NCBI GenBank assembly: GCA_045643165.1
Contig: JAZUKF010000200.1
Coordinates: 1-8,639 of the forward strand
Direction: 5' to 3'
Origin: SIG575 sp045643165
Lineage (GTDB): Bacteria; Bacillota; Clostridia; Oscillospirales; Acutalibacteraceae
DNA length: 8,639 bases
Positions within the stretch are counted from its first letter, which is position 1, and each line of letters starts with the position of its first letter. Below the pieces are notes generated by a model. That model did not search any database, was not told the origin of the DNA, and saw only the letters and a program-made list of their open reading frames with translations. Positions 1 to 6,700 of the stretch are shown piece by piece. The position numbers were made by a program, and so were the translations under genes.

Positions 1-301
1 CGGCATATAACTCGCAAAAAACAAGTTCCCAGTTATATCTTTTCTCTTTCTCATTATAATCAACAGGCAAACCACGTCCGAAATCCTGAGTTTCAACGGA
101 GCCGTCAAGGTAGCGTGTAACAATGATTTTATCGCCGTAACCTTCCCTTGCCTCATCTATTGAATTTGAGAGAATTTCAAAAACGGAATGTTGACATCCT
201 TCTAAACCGTCAGAGCCGAAAATAACGGCAGGACGTTTCCTTACTCAGACAGCACCTTTTAATTGAGTGATATTATTATCGTTATAATCTTTTTTTGCCA
301 T
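1..301 (-). pseudogene. Type IIA DNA topoisomerase subunit B (GyrB/ParE family), 5' part, interrupted by in-frame TGA
   Basis: This is the N-terminal part of a type II topoisomerase ATPase subunit, which with its A subunit changes DNA supercoiling or unlinks chromosomes. Reading from ATG at 301-299 gives MAKKDYNDNNITQLKGAV, then TGA at 247-245, then an open frame of 81 codons running off the left edge. The reading after the stop shows the GHKL ATPase signatures: VRKRPAVIFGSDGLEG, the N-box EILSNSIDEA, and the DxGxG loop in DFGRGLPVD. The KRPAVIFGSDGLEG and YNWELVFCELYA wording resembles a ParE-like variant I associate with Clostridia; I cannot separate GyrB from ParE on 100 residues. Relatives typically have Asp-Arg where this reads Val-stop, so two base changes would restore the gene. 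No ATG, GTG or TTG follows the stop before the N-box, so reinitiation would not give an intact ATPase. A GGA-type ribosome site lies about 13 bases upstream of the ATG. The stop may be a real nonsense mutation or an assembly error. Confidence 0.85.
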
Positions 302-356
302 ATTATTTAAACAATCCTTTCAAATTATCACACTATATAGCATAAATTAACATCTT

Positions 357-385
357 ATTATATACCATATATTGTTGATTGTCAA
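357..385 (-). promoter_or_regulatory. Perfect sigma-A promoter for the topoisomerase gene
   Basis: On the minus strand, TTGACA (385-380), a 17-base spacer and TATAAT (362-357) match the housekeeping consensus at all twelve positions. Transcription would start near 350, leaving a leader of about 50 bases before the ATG at 301. The stretch 302-465 otherwise holds only the GH16 terminator. Confidence 0.88.
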
Positions 386-414
386 ATAAAGTTATTCGAC
401 TTTTTTCGATAAGC

Positions 415-460
415 AAAAATGACGGCCTTGAAAAGTGAAAAAAACTTCTCAAAACCGTCA
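415..460 (-). terminator. Rho-independent terminator of the GH16 gene
   Basis: Minus-strand arms 460-444 and 436-420 form a 17-base-pair stem (three of the pairs are G-U wobbles) around a 7-base loop, followed by a T run at 419-415. It starts 5 bases after the GH16 stop. On the plus strand the wobbles become A-C mismatches and no T run follows, so it works in the minus direction. Confidence 0.88.
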
Positions 461-465
461 TAAAA

Positions 466-1470
466 TCAATTTAAATCAATCTTTGTTTTATACTGATATG
501 CTCTGATATAATCAATTACAAATTCACCGCAGGCATCCTTGGGGTTATTTGTAATAATACCTGACCAGCCCTTTGTAGGAACGGCACCCACACCGTCAAC
601 CTCGCAGGAAACACGTAAAAATTCGGGAATTTTACTTACACCGCCGAAATTACTTCTGCCTGTTTCCTTACCATTAATGTAGTAAATATAACCGTCCTCG
701 TTCCATTCGACGCCGTATGTATTAAATGTATTATAAGGATCATTTACTTCCTGAATGGTTACATTTTTATATCTGTGTCCGAGACTGTATCCTCCGTAAT
801 GAAGATTAGACGTAATAAGATTATTTGTCAATCCCTGTTTAACTCTCCAATACATAGGTGCTTCCATAACGTCTATTTCGGTTCCCTGTGTACCGGGCAT
901 AAAATCCTTAATATCCTCTGTTGTAATCCAGAAAGCAGACCACATTCCTTCCATTGCGGCAAGTTTGCAACGACATTCAAAATAGCCGTACTTCTGAGTA
1001 TAGATATTTCTCGTTGATACGTTAGCGGTATAATAGCCGGGACCGTATTTACCGTTTTCAAGATATTCCGTTCTGATCGTCAAATGACCGTCTTTAACAA
1101 CAGCCTGATTTATATCCCAATATCCGCCTTTACGTACGCCGTCGCAATCATGAGCATTCCACAGATTGAAGTTAAGAGAATTTCCGTCAAATTCCTCATC
1201 AAATACGAGAGCAAATTTCGACATATCAACAGTATTACTCTTTGGTTTCCATGGATATTTGACTGCTACAATACCGAAATTTATAACATGAATTAAATAA
1301 TTGACAAATTTATCAAACGGAGTTTTAATATTATTTTTATAAAACTCATTATGTTTAATAGTGTGCGTAATCTCTTCAAGAGATAGTCCGGCAAAAGAAT
1401 TTATCGGAAAAACAAAAATCAAAGAAAAGCACAAGATAATTGTTATAATTTTTAATAATATTTTTTTCAT
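466..1470 (-). CDS. Secreted glycoside hydrolase family 16 enzyme (beta-glucanase/laminarinase-like)
   Basis: This is a predicted exported endo-hydrolase of beta-linked glucans or galactans, acting by the retaining mechanism of GH16. Residues 1-27 form a signal peptide with a likely cut after NSFA. A linker of about 55 residues follows, then the GH16 jelly-roll domain from about 86 to 326. The catalytic motif EIDVME at 198-203 gives nucleophile E198, assisting D200 and acid/base E203. The extra Met between D and E is the beta-bulge form seen in laminarinase-type members, not the EIDIEF form of Bacillus lichenases. Other family marks are the FDEEFDG start, GMWSAFWI at 175-182 and the closing FVIDYIRAYQ at 317-326. 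No carbohydrate-binding module, dockerin or sortase signal is present, so the protein is probably released. ATG at 1470 is chosen because GGAG (1482-1479) sits 8 bases upstream. The gene is monocistronic and ends in TGA just before a terminator. The exact substrate is not determined. Confidence 0.93.
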   Translation of the reverse strand: MKKILLKIITIILCFSLIFVFPINSFAGLSLEEITHTIKHNEFYKNNIKTPFDKFVNYLIHVINFGIVAVKYPWKPKSNTVDMSKFALVFDEEFDGNSLNFNLWNAHDCDGVRKGGYWDINQAVVKDGHLTIRTEYLENGKYGPGYYTANVSTRNIYTQKYGYFECRCKLAAMEGMWSAFWITTEDIKDFMPGTQGTEIDVMEAPMYWRVKQGLTNNLITSNLHYGGYSLGHRYKNVTIQEVNDPYNTFNTYGVEWNEDGYIYYINGKETGRSNFGGVSKIPEFLRVSCEVDGVGAVPTKGWSGIITNNPKDACGEFVIDYIRAYQYKTKIDLN

Positions 1471-1499
1471 AAAAACAACTCCGTAATCTGTATATTCTG

Positions 1500-1528
1500 A
1501 TTTTACAACTAAGAAAATACAATGTCAA
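1500..1528 (-). promoter_or_regulatory. Sigma-A promoter of the GH16 gene
   Basis: The minus strand carries TTGACA (1528-1523), a 17-base spacer, then TAAAAT (1505-1500), eleven of twelve consensus positions. The predicted start is near 1493, giving a leader of about 20-25 bases that contains the GGAG ribosome site. There is little room for a riboswitch or attenuator, so any sugar-responsive control would have to be by an operator near the promoter; none is evident. Confidence 0.82.
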
Positions 1529-1603
1529 TTATATTCCGTGTGAAGTCAAAATTAACAAATTCATCAGCAAGATTTACAATGAATTATTATGTTTAATTAA
1601 AAA

Positions 1604-2722
1604 TTATTCCCAAATTATGCTAACAGAATTATTGTTTCTCGTGCAAGTAAAATTCTTATCTTTACTCGAGTTCACTGCATTTATAAATGCATCGGTCATT
1701 TCTGAATTTTTAAATTTTATTGTAGATTTAAGAACTAAATCATTATGATTTATCGCTTTACCCGCCTTATATCCGGACATCCACCAATGAAGTGTAGATT
1801 CTCTTTCAAATAAAACCTCATCATTATTATACAAAGCCAAAGACATTTCAAGCATATCCTTATCTTCTGCACAGTCATATAACAAAAGACTGTCTTTCTT
1901 TTTATAATAAATTCCGATTTCGCATCCGTTTGTAAGTTTAGTATAATTACCCTTCCAAAGTTGAATCATCCAATCTTTGCCGTCATAATTAAACTTTATC
2001 CTCTTAATATCGCAATCCATAAATATGGTTTGTCCGAGAATGTCATAAAAAACATTATAACCGAATTTTCTCATCCACACATTTTGAGGATTGGTAACAA
2101 GAAAATGTTTTGCGTTATAATTATATCCTATTGAAAAAATACCGTCATTATTTTTTCCGTAGATTTCTTTAGTTTTTGTATCATAATAAACGTTTGATTC
2201 AAAATCACAATCATCACCGTTATTATGTGAATAATATGCTCTGAATTCATAAATGCCGTCATATTGAGTGGGAATAAAATAAACGTAAAGATTATTGATA
2301 CCTGAAAAATATTCGGTGAAAAAATATTTAAATAAACCGTCATCAAGTTTTGACAATAATTCCAAAATCTGATTATTAAAAAATTCTTGACTTTCCGATA
2401 TATTTGCATCTTTCTTAACCGAACTGATATCAAATTCGCCAATTTCATAAACAGGAAGATTATCAAGAATGTCAGTAACTACCTTACTGTCTCCTTGAGA
2501 AGTCATCATTTGAATAATAACAGTTTTTAAAATTTCTCTTGCATACTGACAGGTTGTATCCGAAAAACCTGTTTCTCCTTCTTTTAATAAAACGTTGATA
2601 ATAGCATCTGCTTTTTGATTTGCTTTCTCCAAATCAGACTTGGTAGATAAGTTTATAGCCATAATTGTACAAATAGCAAGTATAACAGATGTGATTTTAG
2701 TAAATATGGTTTTTATTTTAAT
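1604..2722 (-). CDS. Exported DUF4474-domain protein of unknown function, non-canonical start
   Basis: From the first ATG (2662) the protein has 352 residues. Residues about 175-340 resemble DUF4474 as I remember it from Clostridia: a WMRKFGYNVFYD block, the core FNYDGKDWMIQLWKGNY at 224-240, EIGIYYKK at 248-255, DCAEDKDMLEMS at 263-274 and LHWWMSGYKAGK at 291-302. No enzymatic motif is visible and the family has no function I know. The ATG at 2662 has no ribosome site and cuts through a hydrophobic stretch. The in-frame sequence upstream encodes KIKTIFTKITSVILAICTIM, a typical signal-peptide start with lysines then a hydrophobic core. A strong AAAGGAG (2733-2727) lies before it and an in-frame TAA at 2734-2732 closes the frame, so the start must lie between. 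The only candidates are CTG 2725, ATT 2722 or ATA 2716; I place it at ATT, provisionally. It lies about 36 bases after the transporter ATPase gene without a terminator. Confidence 0.75.
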   Translation of the reverse strand: MKIKTIFTKITSVILAICTIMAINLSTKSDLEKANQKADAIINVLLKEGETGFSDTTCQYAREILKTVIIQMMTSQGDSKVVTDILDNLPVYEIGEFDISSVKKDANISESQEFFNNQILELLSKLDDGLFKYFFTEYFSGINNLYVYFIPTQYDGIYEFRAYYSHNNGDDCDFESNVYYDTKTKEIYGKNNDGIFSIGYNYNAKHFLVTNPQNVWMRKFGYNVFYDILGQTIFMDCDIKRIKFNYDGKDWMIQLWKGNYTKLTNGCEIGIYYKKKDSLLLYDCAEDKDMLEMSLALYNNDEVLFERESTLHWWMSGYKAGKAINHNDLVLKSTIKFKNSEMTDAFINAVNSSKDKNFTCTRNNNSVSIIWE

Positions 2723-2726
2723 CAGA

Positions 2727-2733
2727 CTCCTTT
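2727..2733 (-). promoter_or_regulatory. Ribosome binding site AAAGGAG deciding the DUF4474 start
   Basis: This is the only strong Shine-Dalgarno site before the DUF4474 gene. It lies 4 bases from an in-frame ATT (2722) and 10 from an in-frame ATA (2716), but 64 bases from the first ATG (2662). The site can also pair with CCTT just upstream as a weak 4-base-pair hairpin (2740-2729). Confidence 0.7.
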
Positions 2734-2758
2734 ATTAAGGCAACACATTTATAAATCC

Positions 2759-3559
2759 TTATATTTTCTCCAATGAACTTCTTAAAAAAGATTTTAATTT
2801 TGTACTTTGCGGATTATCAAAAATTTCATCCGGTGTGCCCATTTCTTCAATAATTCCGTCAGCCATAAATAGAATTTTATCCGCAACATGTCTTGCAAAT
2901 TCCATTTCATGCGTAACGACAATCATTGTCTTTTTTGCATTTTTAAGTTCTTTGATAACCTTTAAAACTTCCCCTGTAAGTTCCGGATCCAAGGCACTTG
3001 TAGGCTCATCAAAACAAAGAATATCGGGATCCATAGCCAATGCTCTGGCAATGGCAACACGTTGCTGCTGTCCGCCGGAAAGTTGACAGGGATAATAATT
3101 CTTTTTTTCGGAAAGACCAACCTGCTGTAACAAAGAATCGGCCTTTTCGGATATCTTATCCATAACTTCTTTTCTTTCGGCGGAAGAAGCCTTTTTCTTT
3201 TTCAGCATTTCAGCATTAAGCAATTCCGAACCCAATGTTACGTTTTTCTTAACTGTATATTGAGGAAAAAGATTAAACGATTGAAAAACAAGTCCGAAAT
3301 GAAGTCTGTTCTCACGGATTTCTTTTTCACTTTTTGTATTCTCGTTTGCGGAATTAAACACTTCTTCGCCGTTAACGGTAATTACACCCTCAGTCGGAAT
3401 TTCAAGAAAATTCAAGCAACGCAGTAAAGTAGTTTTACCGCTTCCGGAAGAACCGATAATTGCAAGAACTTCGCTTTTATTTAAAGAAAAATCAATTCCT
3501 TTTAAAACTTTTGCTCTTCCGAAATCCTTTTTTATATTTTTTACTTGTAATACTTCCAT
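2759..3559 (-). CDS. Polar amino-acid ABC transporter ATP-binding protein (GlnQ/HisP type)
   Basis: This is the cytoplasmic ATPase that powers amino-acid uptake through the permease encoded just upstream. At 266 residues it is slightly longer than the usual 240-250. All nucleotide-binding elements are intact: Walker A GSSGSGKT at 36-43, Q-loop Q93 in VFQSFNLFP, signature LSGGQQQR at 160-167, Walker B ILCFDEP at 180-186 with catalytic E185, D-loop SALD at 188-191 and switch H217 in VVTHEM. The extra length lies in two charged segments, about 70-84 and 113-140, the second lysine- and glutamate-rich and inside the helical domain. The start at 3559 has GGAG 6 bases upstream, and the gap after the permease stop is 17 bases, so the two are co-transcribed. 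Family resemblance supports a polar amino acid as cargo, but not which one. Confidence 0.95.
   Translation of the reverse strand: MEVLQVKNIKKDFGRAKVLKGIDFSLNKSEVLAIIGSSGSGKTTLLRCLNFLEIPTEGVITVNGEEVFNSANENTKSEKEIRENRLHFGLVFQSFNLFPQYTVKKNVTLGSELLNAEMLKKKKASSAERKEVMDKISEKADSLLQQVGLSEKKNYYPCQLSGGQQQRVAIARALAMDPDILCFDEPTSALDPELTGEVLKVIKELKNAKKTMIVVTHEMEFARHVADKILFMADGIIEEMGTPDEIFDNPQSTKLKSFLRSSLEKI
2791..2820 (-). promoter_or_regulatory. Possible internal promoter for the DUF4474 gene
   Basis: Within the 3' end of the ATPase gene the minus strand has TTGATA (2820-2815), an 18-base spacer and TAAAAT (2796-2791). It is ten of twelve to consensus and would place a start near 2784. In an AT-rich coding region this may be chance, so it is only a candidate for separate expression of the downstream gene. 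Confidence 0.3.
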
Positions 3560-3576
3560 AATATTCTCCTAACAGT

Positions 3577-4221
3577 TTACGAATGATAATAGTCAAATTT
3601 CTTTTCAATATATCTGAAAAGTAATGTTAACAGTCCGCAGAATGCGAGGAAAAATACTCCCGTATAGAACAAGGGCCAAATAATTCCTTTGGCAGTAAAA
3701 TGCTCGGCTTCCATAAGAATTTCCGACACAGCAACAACTCTTGCGAGGGATGTATCTTTAACAAGTGTAATAATTTCATTACTCATGGGAGGAATAATTC
3801 TTTTAACGACCTGCATAAGTACAACTTTAAAGAATATCTGACTTTTTGTCATACCCAGAACCTGGCCTGCTTCGTATTGACCTTTCGAAATAGATTCAAT
3901 TCCGCCACGGTATATTTCCGAAAAATAACAGGCATAGTTGATTACAAATGCAATAAGAGCCGCAAGCATTCTGTTTTTCATGGGAATATGAAAAACAAGT
4001 CCGGGAACATAAAATACAACGAAAATCTGAAGCATAAGAGGTGTTCCTCTTATAATCCAAACAAAAATTTTAGTTATATATGAAACAGGAGTGAATTTCG
4101 ACATTGAGCCGAAAGCAACGATAAGTCCGAGAGGCATGGCAAAAACAAGAGTTAAAGCAAATAATATCAAGTTTTGACCGAAGCCGCCGAGCAACTCGGA
4201 GGTAACATTCATGAAAGACAT
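3577..4221 (-). CDS. Amino-acid ABC transporter permease (HisM/GlnP family)
   Basis: This is the membrane-spanning subunit of the importer, 214 residues, normal for the family. Hydrophobic segments lie near 15-37, 50-76, 84-102 and 182-203, with a further weakly hydrophobic stretch around 133-165, consistent with about five membrane passes. RGTPLMLQ at 58-65 is the family motif in the membrane core. The EAA coupling loop, ESISKGQYEAGQVLGMTKSQ at 109-128, contacts the ATPase. VKDTSLARVVAVSEI at 154-168 is another family hallmark. Only one permease gene is present, so the transporter should be a homodimer of this subunit. ATG at 4221 is preceded by AGGAGG with a 5-base spacer, a very strong site that would raise its translation despite lying downstream of a hairpin. 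It follows the binding-protein gene by 82 bases. Confidence 0.94.
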   Translation of the reverse strand: MSFMNVTSELLGGFGQNLILFALTLVFAMPLGLIVAFGSMSKFTPVSYITKIFVWIIRGTPLMLQIFVVFYVPGLVFHIPMKNRMLAALIAFVINYACYFSEIYRGGIESISKGQYEAGQVLGMTKSQIFFKVVLMQVVKRIIPPMSNEIITLVKDTSLARVVAVSEILMEAEHFTAKGIIWPLFYTGVFFLAFCGLLTLLFRYIEKKFDYYHS

Positions 4222-4246
4222 ACAATCCTCCTATAACATTGATAGG

Positions 4247-4273
4247 GGCTGTCGTATTTTTTACACGACAGCC
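4247..4273 (-). other. Intra-operon hairpin between binding-protein and permease genes
   Basis: Minus-strand arms 4273-4263 and 4257-4247 (GGCTGTCGTGT and ATACGACAGCC) form an 11-base-pair stem with one G-U pair and a 5-base A loop. No U run follows, so it is not a standard intrinsic terminator. Its position after the binding-protein gene fits a transcript-stabilising or partially attenuating element that keeps the binding protein more abundant than the membrane parts, as known for other importer operons. That role is inferred. Confidence 0.75.
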
Positions 4274-4303
4274 TCATTAAACCACGTTTTAAATGAAATA
4301 TAA

Positions 4304-5110
4304 TTATTTTGCTTTAACAAGAACTCTGTCCTGAAGTTTATACTTGGAAGCAATTTCATTAAGTTTACCGCTGTCGGCAACCTTCTGAATAGCATCATTA
4401 ACAGCCTTAACTAATTCAGTATCTTCTTTACGCATAGCAATACCGTACTCTTCGTTGGCAAAGTTTTTATCAATTACAACAAGGTTATCGTAATCTGTTC
4501 CTTCGCCTATCATACCGACGGATGTAACGTAGTCGATAACACAAGCATCTGCTGTTCCGGCGGAAACTTCCATAATAGCCTTTGCCATTGTATCAACAGG
4601 AATATAATTTGCTTCTTTGAAGAAATCTTCACCCTGAATTGTTTCTTCACCGGCAGAACCTTTTTCGGCAACAACCGTCAAGCCTTTAAGGGATTCAGCG
4701 GAATTAAATTTTGCTTCATTTTCCTTCTTAACAACAAAAACCTGAGTGTTTGACATATAAGGAGTGGAAATTCCCATAGTTTCAAGTCTGTCATCGGTAA
4801 TTGTCATACCGTTCCAGATACAGTCAATAGTTTTTGAGTTAAGTTCTGTTTCTTTACTATCCCAGTTTATTTCCTGGAATTTTGCAGTAACGCCCAGTTC
4901 CTCACAAACGGCTTTTGCAAATTCAGTTTCAAATCCCGTAAGTTCGTTTGTTTCTTTGTCAATGTAATTCATAGGTTCAAAATATGTGATACCTATAATC
5001 ATTTCACCTTTTTCCTTTATGTACTCAAGGTCTGTTTTTTCAGCTCCGCAACCTGCAAAACATGCAAGAATCGTAACCAAAGCAAGTACAACAGCAATAA
5101 TTTTTTTCAT
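4304..5110 (-). CDS. Amino-acid ABC transporter substrate-binding lipoprotein (SBP family 3)
   Basis: This is the extracellular receptor that captures an amino acid and delivers it to the permease. Residues 1-20 form a lipoprotein signal peptide ending CFAG before C21, which would be lipidated and anchor the protein to the outer face of the membrane; the Phe at -3 is less usual than Leu. The family-3 fold spans about 28-262: IIGITYFEPMNYID near 38-51, GFETEFAKAVCEELG near 59-73, DCIWNGMTITDDR at 96-108, then STPYMS. By comparison with HisJ-type proteins, R108 should bind the substrate carboxylate and D193 in ACVIDYV the amino group, so the substrate is probably an alpha-amino acid. The hinge and second lobe are complete, and 268 residues is normal. 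ATG at 5110 has GGAGG (5122-5118) 7 bases upstream. It is the first gene of the importer operon, under the promoter at 5154-5182. Confidence 0.95.
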   Translation of the reverse strand: MKKIIAVVLALVTILACFAGCGAEKTDLEYIKEKGEMIIGITYFEPMNYIDKETNELTGFETEFAKAVCEELGVTAKFQEINWDSKETELNSKTIDCIWNGMTITDDRLETMGISTPYMSNTQVFVVKKENEAKFNSAESLKGLTVVAEKGSAGEETIQGEDFFKEANYIPVDTMAKAIMEVSAGTADACVIDYVTSVGMIGEGTDYDNLVVIDKNFANEEYGIAMRKEDTELVKAVNDAIQKVADSGKLNEIASKYKLQDRVLVKAK

Positions 5111-5153
5111 AGTAAAACCTCCGTAAAATATTGTAGCGTATTACCACTTTATC

Positions 5154-5182
5154 ATAGTAACATATTTGTTATTTTTTGTCAA
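5154..5182 (-). promoter_or_regulatory. Sigma-A promoter of the amino-acid importer operon
   Basis: The minus strand carries TTGACA (5182-5177), a 17-base spacer and TACTAT (5159-5154). A start near 5147 gives a leader of about 37 bases. The -35 box is only 7 bases from the stop codon of the preceding peptidase-like gene, and no GC-rich terminator lies between, so read-through from that operon is possible. Confidence 0.8.
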
Positions 5183-5189
5183 CAATTTT

Positions 5190-6680
5190 TTACAATTTAG
5201 CAAGTGAATTGACAGAATATAATGCAGTTGCTTTAAGAACGGTGAAACTTATAACAGCACTGTATTCACCCCATGTATCATACACTTCAACATATTCTTT
5301 ATATTCCGGAAGTGTATTGAAACCAAAAATCGTTCTTTCTGTTTTCATTTTATAATATCCCACACCTGCAAAATAATGATTTGAATATGTATCGCATCCT
5401 ATGGAAGCAAGACATCCGATTACAACAGGTTCTTTTTTAAGTAATGACTGTCTGATAACATCAGCGGGATTTATTTTTTTATTCGTTGTAAGTTTTAATT
5501 CGCTGTTTGTTCTGTCTCTGAGCCAAACATTAAAAATGTTTCTTACAAGAGTAAGAAGAAATTCGGAAATTCCGTTTGGTACCATCGTAACGCTGAAACG
5601 CATATTATCAATTACATTCTGTGCCAAATCCCTGTAACCATAAGAATAAAGATAATATGCAATACCCATATCAAGGGTGCCGAGAATTTCAAAACTGCTT
5701 CTGATACCGAGTTTGCTGTTTACGGTATCATTCTTAAAGAATATCTGAAAATAATCATCAATATCATTAAATATTTTACAAAGTTCACTGTACATAGTTT
5801 CATCATCCGGTAATTTCGGGCAAATTCCGGCATCACGGTAATATGCAAGGCTCATCATAAATGAAGCCTTTCCGCAAATTCCGTTACCTACATTAGTTTC
5901 ATAATATCCTTGTCTTTTCGGAACCATATATGTTTTGTCAACTACACCGGATTCACAAACATAATATCCGTCCCCTGCATCATCTCTTACAATCTGTTCA
6001 AGAGCGGAATTAACTTTGTCAAAATCCTTTTCTCTGCTTTTGCTTCCTATCCAATAATCGCAGATATCTTCAACGTAAGCAATTAAATTTTCTTTCGTAA
6101 AATTCTTTAATAAACCTTTTAATTTTATTTTATTTAATGTTCTTACCATTGAAGAATTTTCATCGGTAATATCTTCAATGATACCGCTGTTTGATTTAAG
6201 TAAATCGTTTCTGTAATCTTCGTATTCATCAAATGAAGCATTTACGGCATCCGTTGTAACTTTATCACCGTTAAAATCAAGAATGTCTCCGTCATTCGTT
6301 ACAAGGAAAAAGTTCATAGGTCCTATGTAATAAACTTTTTTTATATTATCTGCGCAATAGGGATTTGAACCCACACCCTGTTCCATAACATAAGGAAGAT
6401 CGGAACGGATTGATACAACGATATAACCTGTTTCACCGTCGGAAAAAGCATAATCGAAACAGTAAAATCTCATTTCATCCTTATTGTTGTAAAGAGGAGT
6501 TGCTCCGGATAAAGTGAAATCATCGTCATCATTTAAAGAAAGATTTGAAAAATAATATGTGGCAATATTTCTTGCATCCTGTAAAGAAATTGTTTTAACC
6601 GATAATGCGTTTGTCGGAATTGCAAACATTGTAACAAACATTGCAATTACCAGCATGATTGAAATAATTCTTTTTTTCAT
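5190..6680 (-). CDS. Secreted C39/papain-like cysteine peptidase homologue with N-terminal pro-region
   Basis: The 496-residue protein begins with a signal peptide (1-25, cut after PTNA). Residues about 31-130 look like the pro-region of streptopain-type peptidases: SLQDARNIATYYF, then FDYAFSDGETGYIVVSIRSDLPYVMEQ. A lysine-rich linker of about 130 residues follows. The catalytic-looking domain starts near 260: ICGKASFMMSLAYYRDAGI at 268-286 matches the CGPxSLAMVLxYYG block of C39-like peptidases with C269 as nucleophile, NHYFAGVGYYK at 434-444 supplies H435, and EVYDTWGEY at 465-473 supplies D468. This is a full Cys-His-Asp set, so peptidase or peptide-processing activity is plausible, but no substrate can be named. 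About 165 residues separate Cys and His, more than in compact C39 domains, so there is an insertion of unknown role. ATG at 6680 follows AAAGGGG by 6-7 bases. It sits 20 bases after nadE. No terminator is evident after it. Confidence 0.72.
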   Translation of the reverse strand: MKKRIISIMLVIAMFVTMFAIPTNALSVKTISLQDARNIATYYFSNLSLNDDDDFTLSGATPLYNNKDEMRFYCFDYAFSDGETGYIVVSIRSDLPYVMEQGVGSNPYCADNIKKVYYIGPMNFFLVTNDGDILDFNGDKVTTDAVNASFDEYEDYRNDLLKSNSGIIEDITDENSSMVRTLNKIKLKGLLKNFTKENLIAYVEDICDYWIGSKSREKDFDKVNSALEQIVRDDAGDGYYVCESGVVDKTYMVPKRQGYYETNVGNGICGKASFMMSLAYYRDAGICPKLPDDETMYSELCKIFNDIDDYFQIFFKNDTVNSKLGIRSSFEILGTLDMGIAYYLYSYGYRDLAQNVIDNMRFSVTMVPNGISEFLLTLVRNIFNVWLRDRTNSELKLTTNKKINPADVIRQSLLKKEPVVIGCLASIGCDTYSNHYFAGVGYYKMKTERTIFGFNTLPEYKEYVEVYDTWGEYSAVISFTVLKATALYSVNSLAKL

Positions 6681-6700
6681 AAAAATACCCCTTTGTTTTA

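Noticed and set aside
245..247. Selenocysteine at the topoisomerase TGA
   Set aside because: The site in relatives is basic or acidic, not cysteine, and no redox role is known for this region.
245..468. Genome-wide reassignment of TGA to a sense codon
   Set aside because: The GH16 gene ends in TGA at 468-466 just before a strong terminator, where readthrough would translate the hairpin; Trp in all genes is read from TGG.
775..1296. Short open frames on both strands over the GH16 gene
   Set aside because: They lie across the GH16 coding region, which carries the intact catalytic motif, and have no ribosome sites or recognisable content.
1558..1585. AT hairpin (AATTCAT/ATGAATT, 14-base loop) as terminator of the DUF4474 gene
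   Set aside because: The stem is only seven AT-rich pairs with a long loop and no true T run follows; too weak to call.
2128..2466. Open frame of 112 codons on the minus strand inside the DUF4474 gene
   Set aside because: It lies in another frame of a gene with recognisable domain blocks, is Ile/Phe-rich as expected of an AT-rich shadow frame, and has no ribosome site.
3700..4083. Plus-strand open frame of 127 codons opposite the permease gene
   Set aside because: Antisense shadow of a clear transporter gene; the translation is Asn/Lys/Phe-rich with no family resemblance.
4247..4273. Intrinsic terminator between binding-protein and permease genes
   Set aside because: No U run follows the stem on either strand, and the downstream genes have no promoter of their own that I can see.
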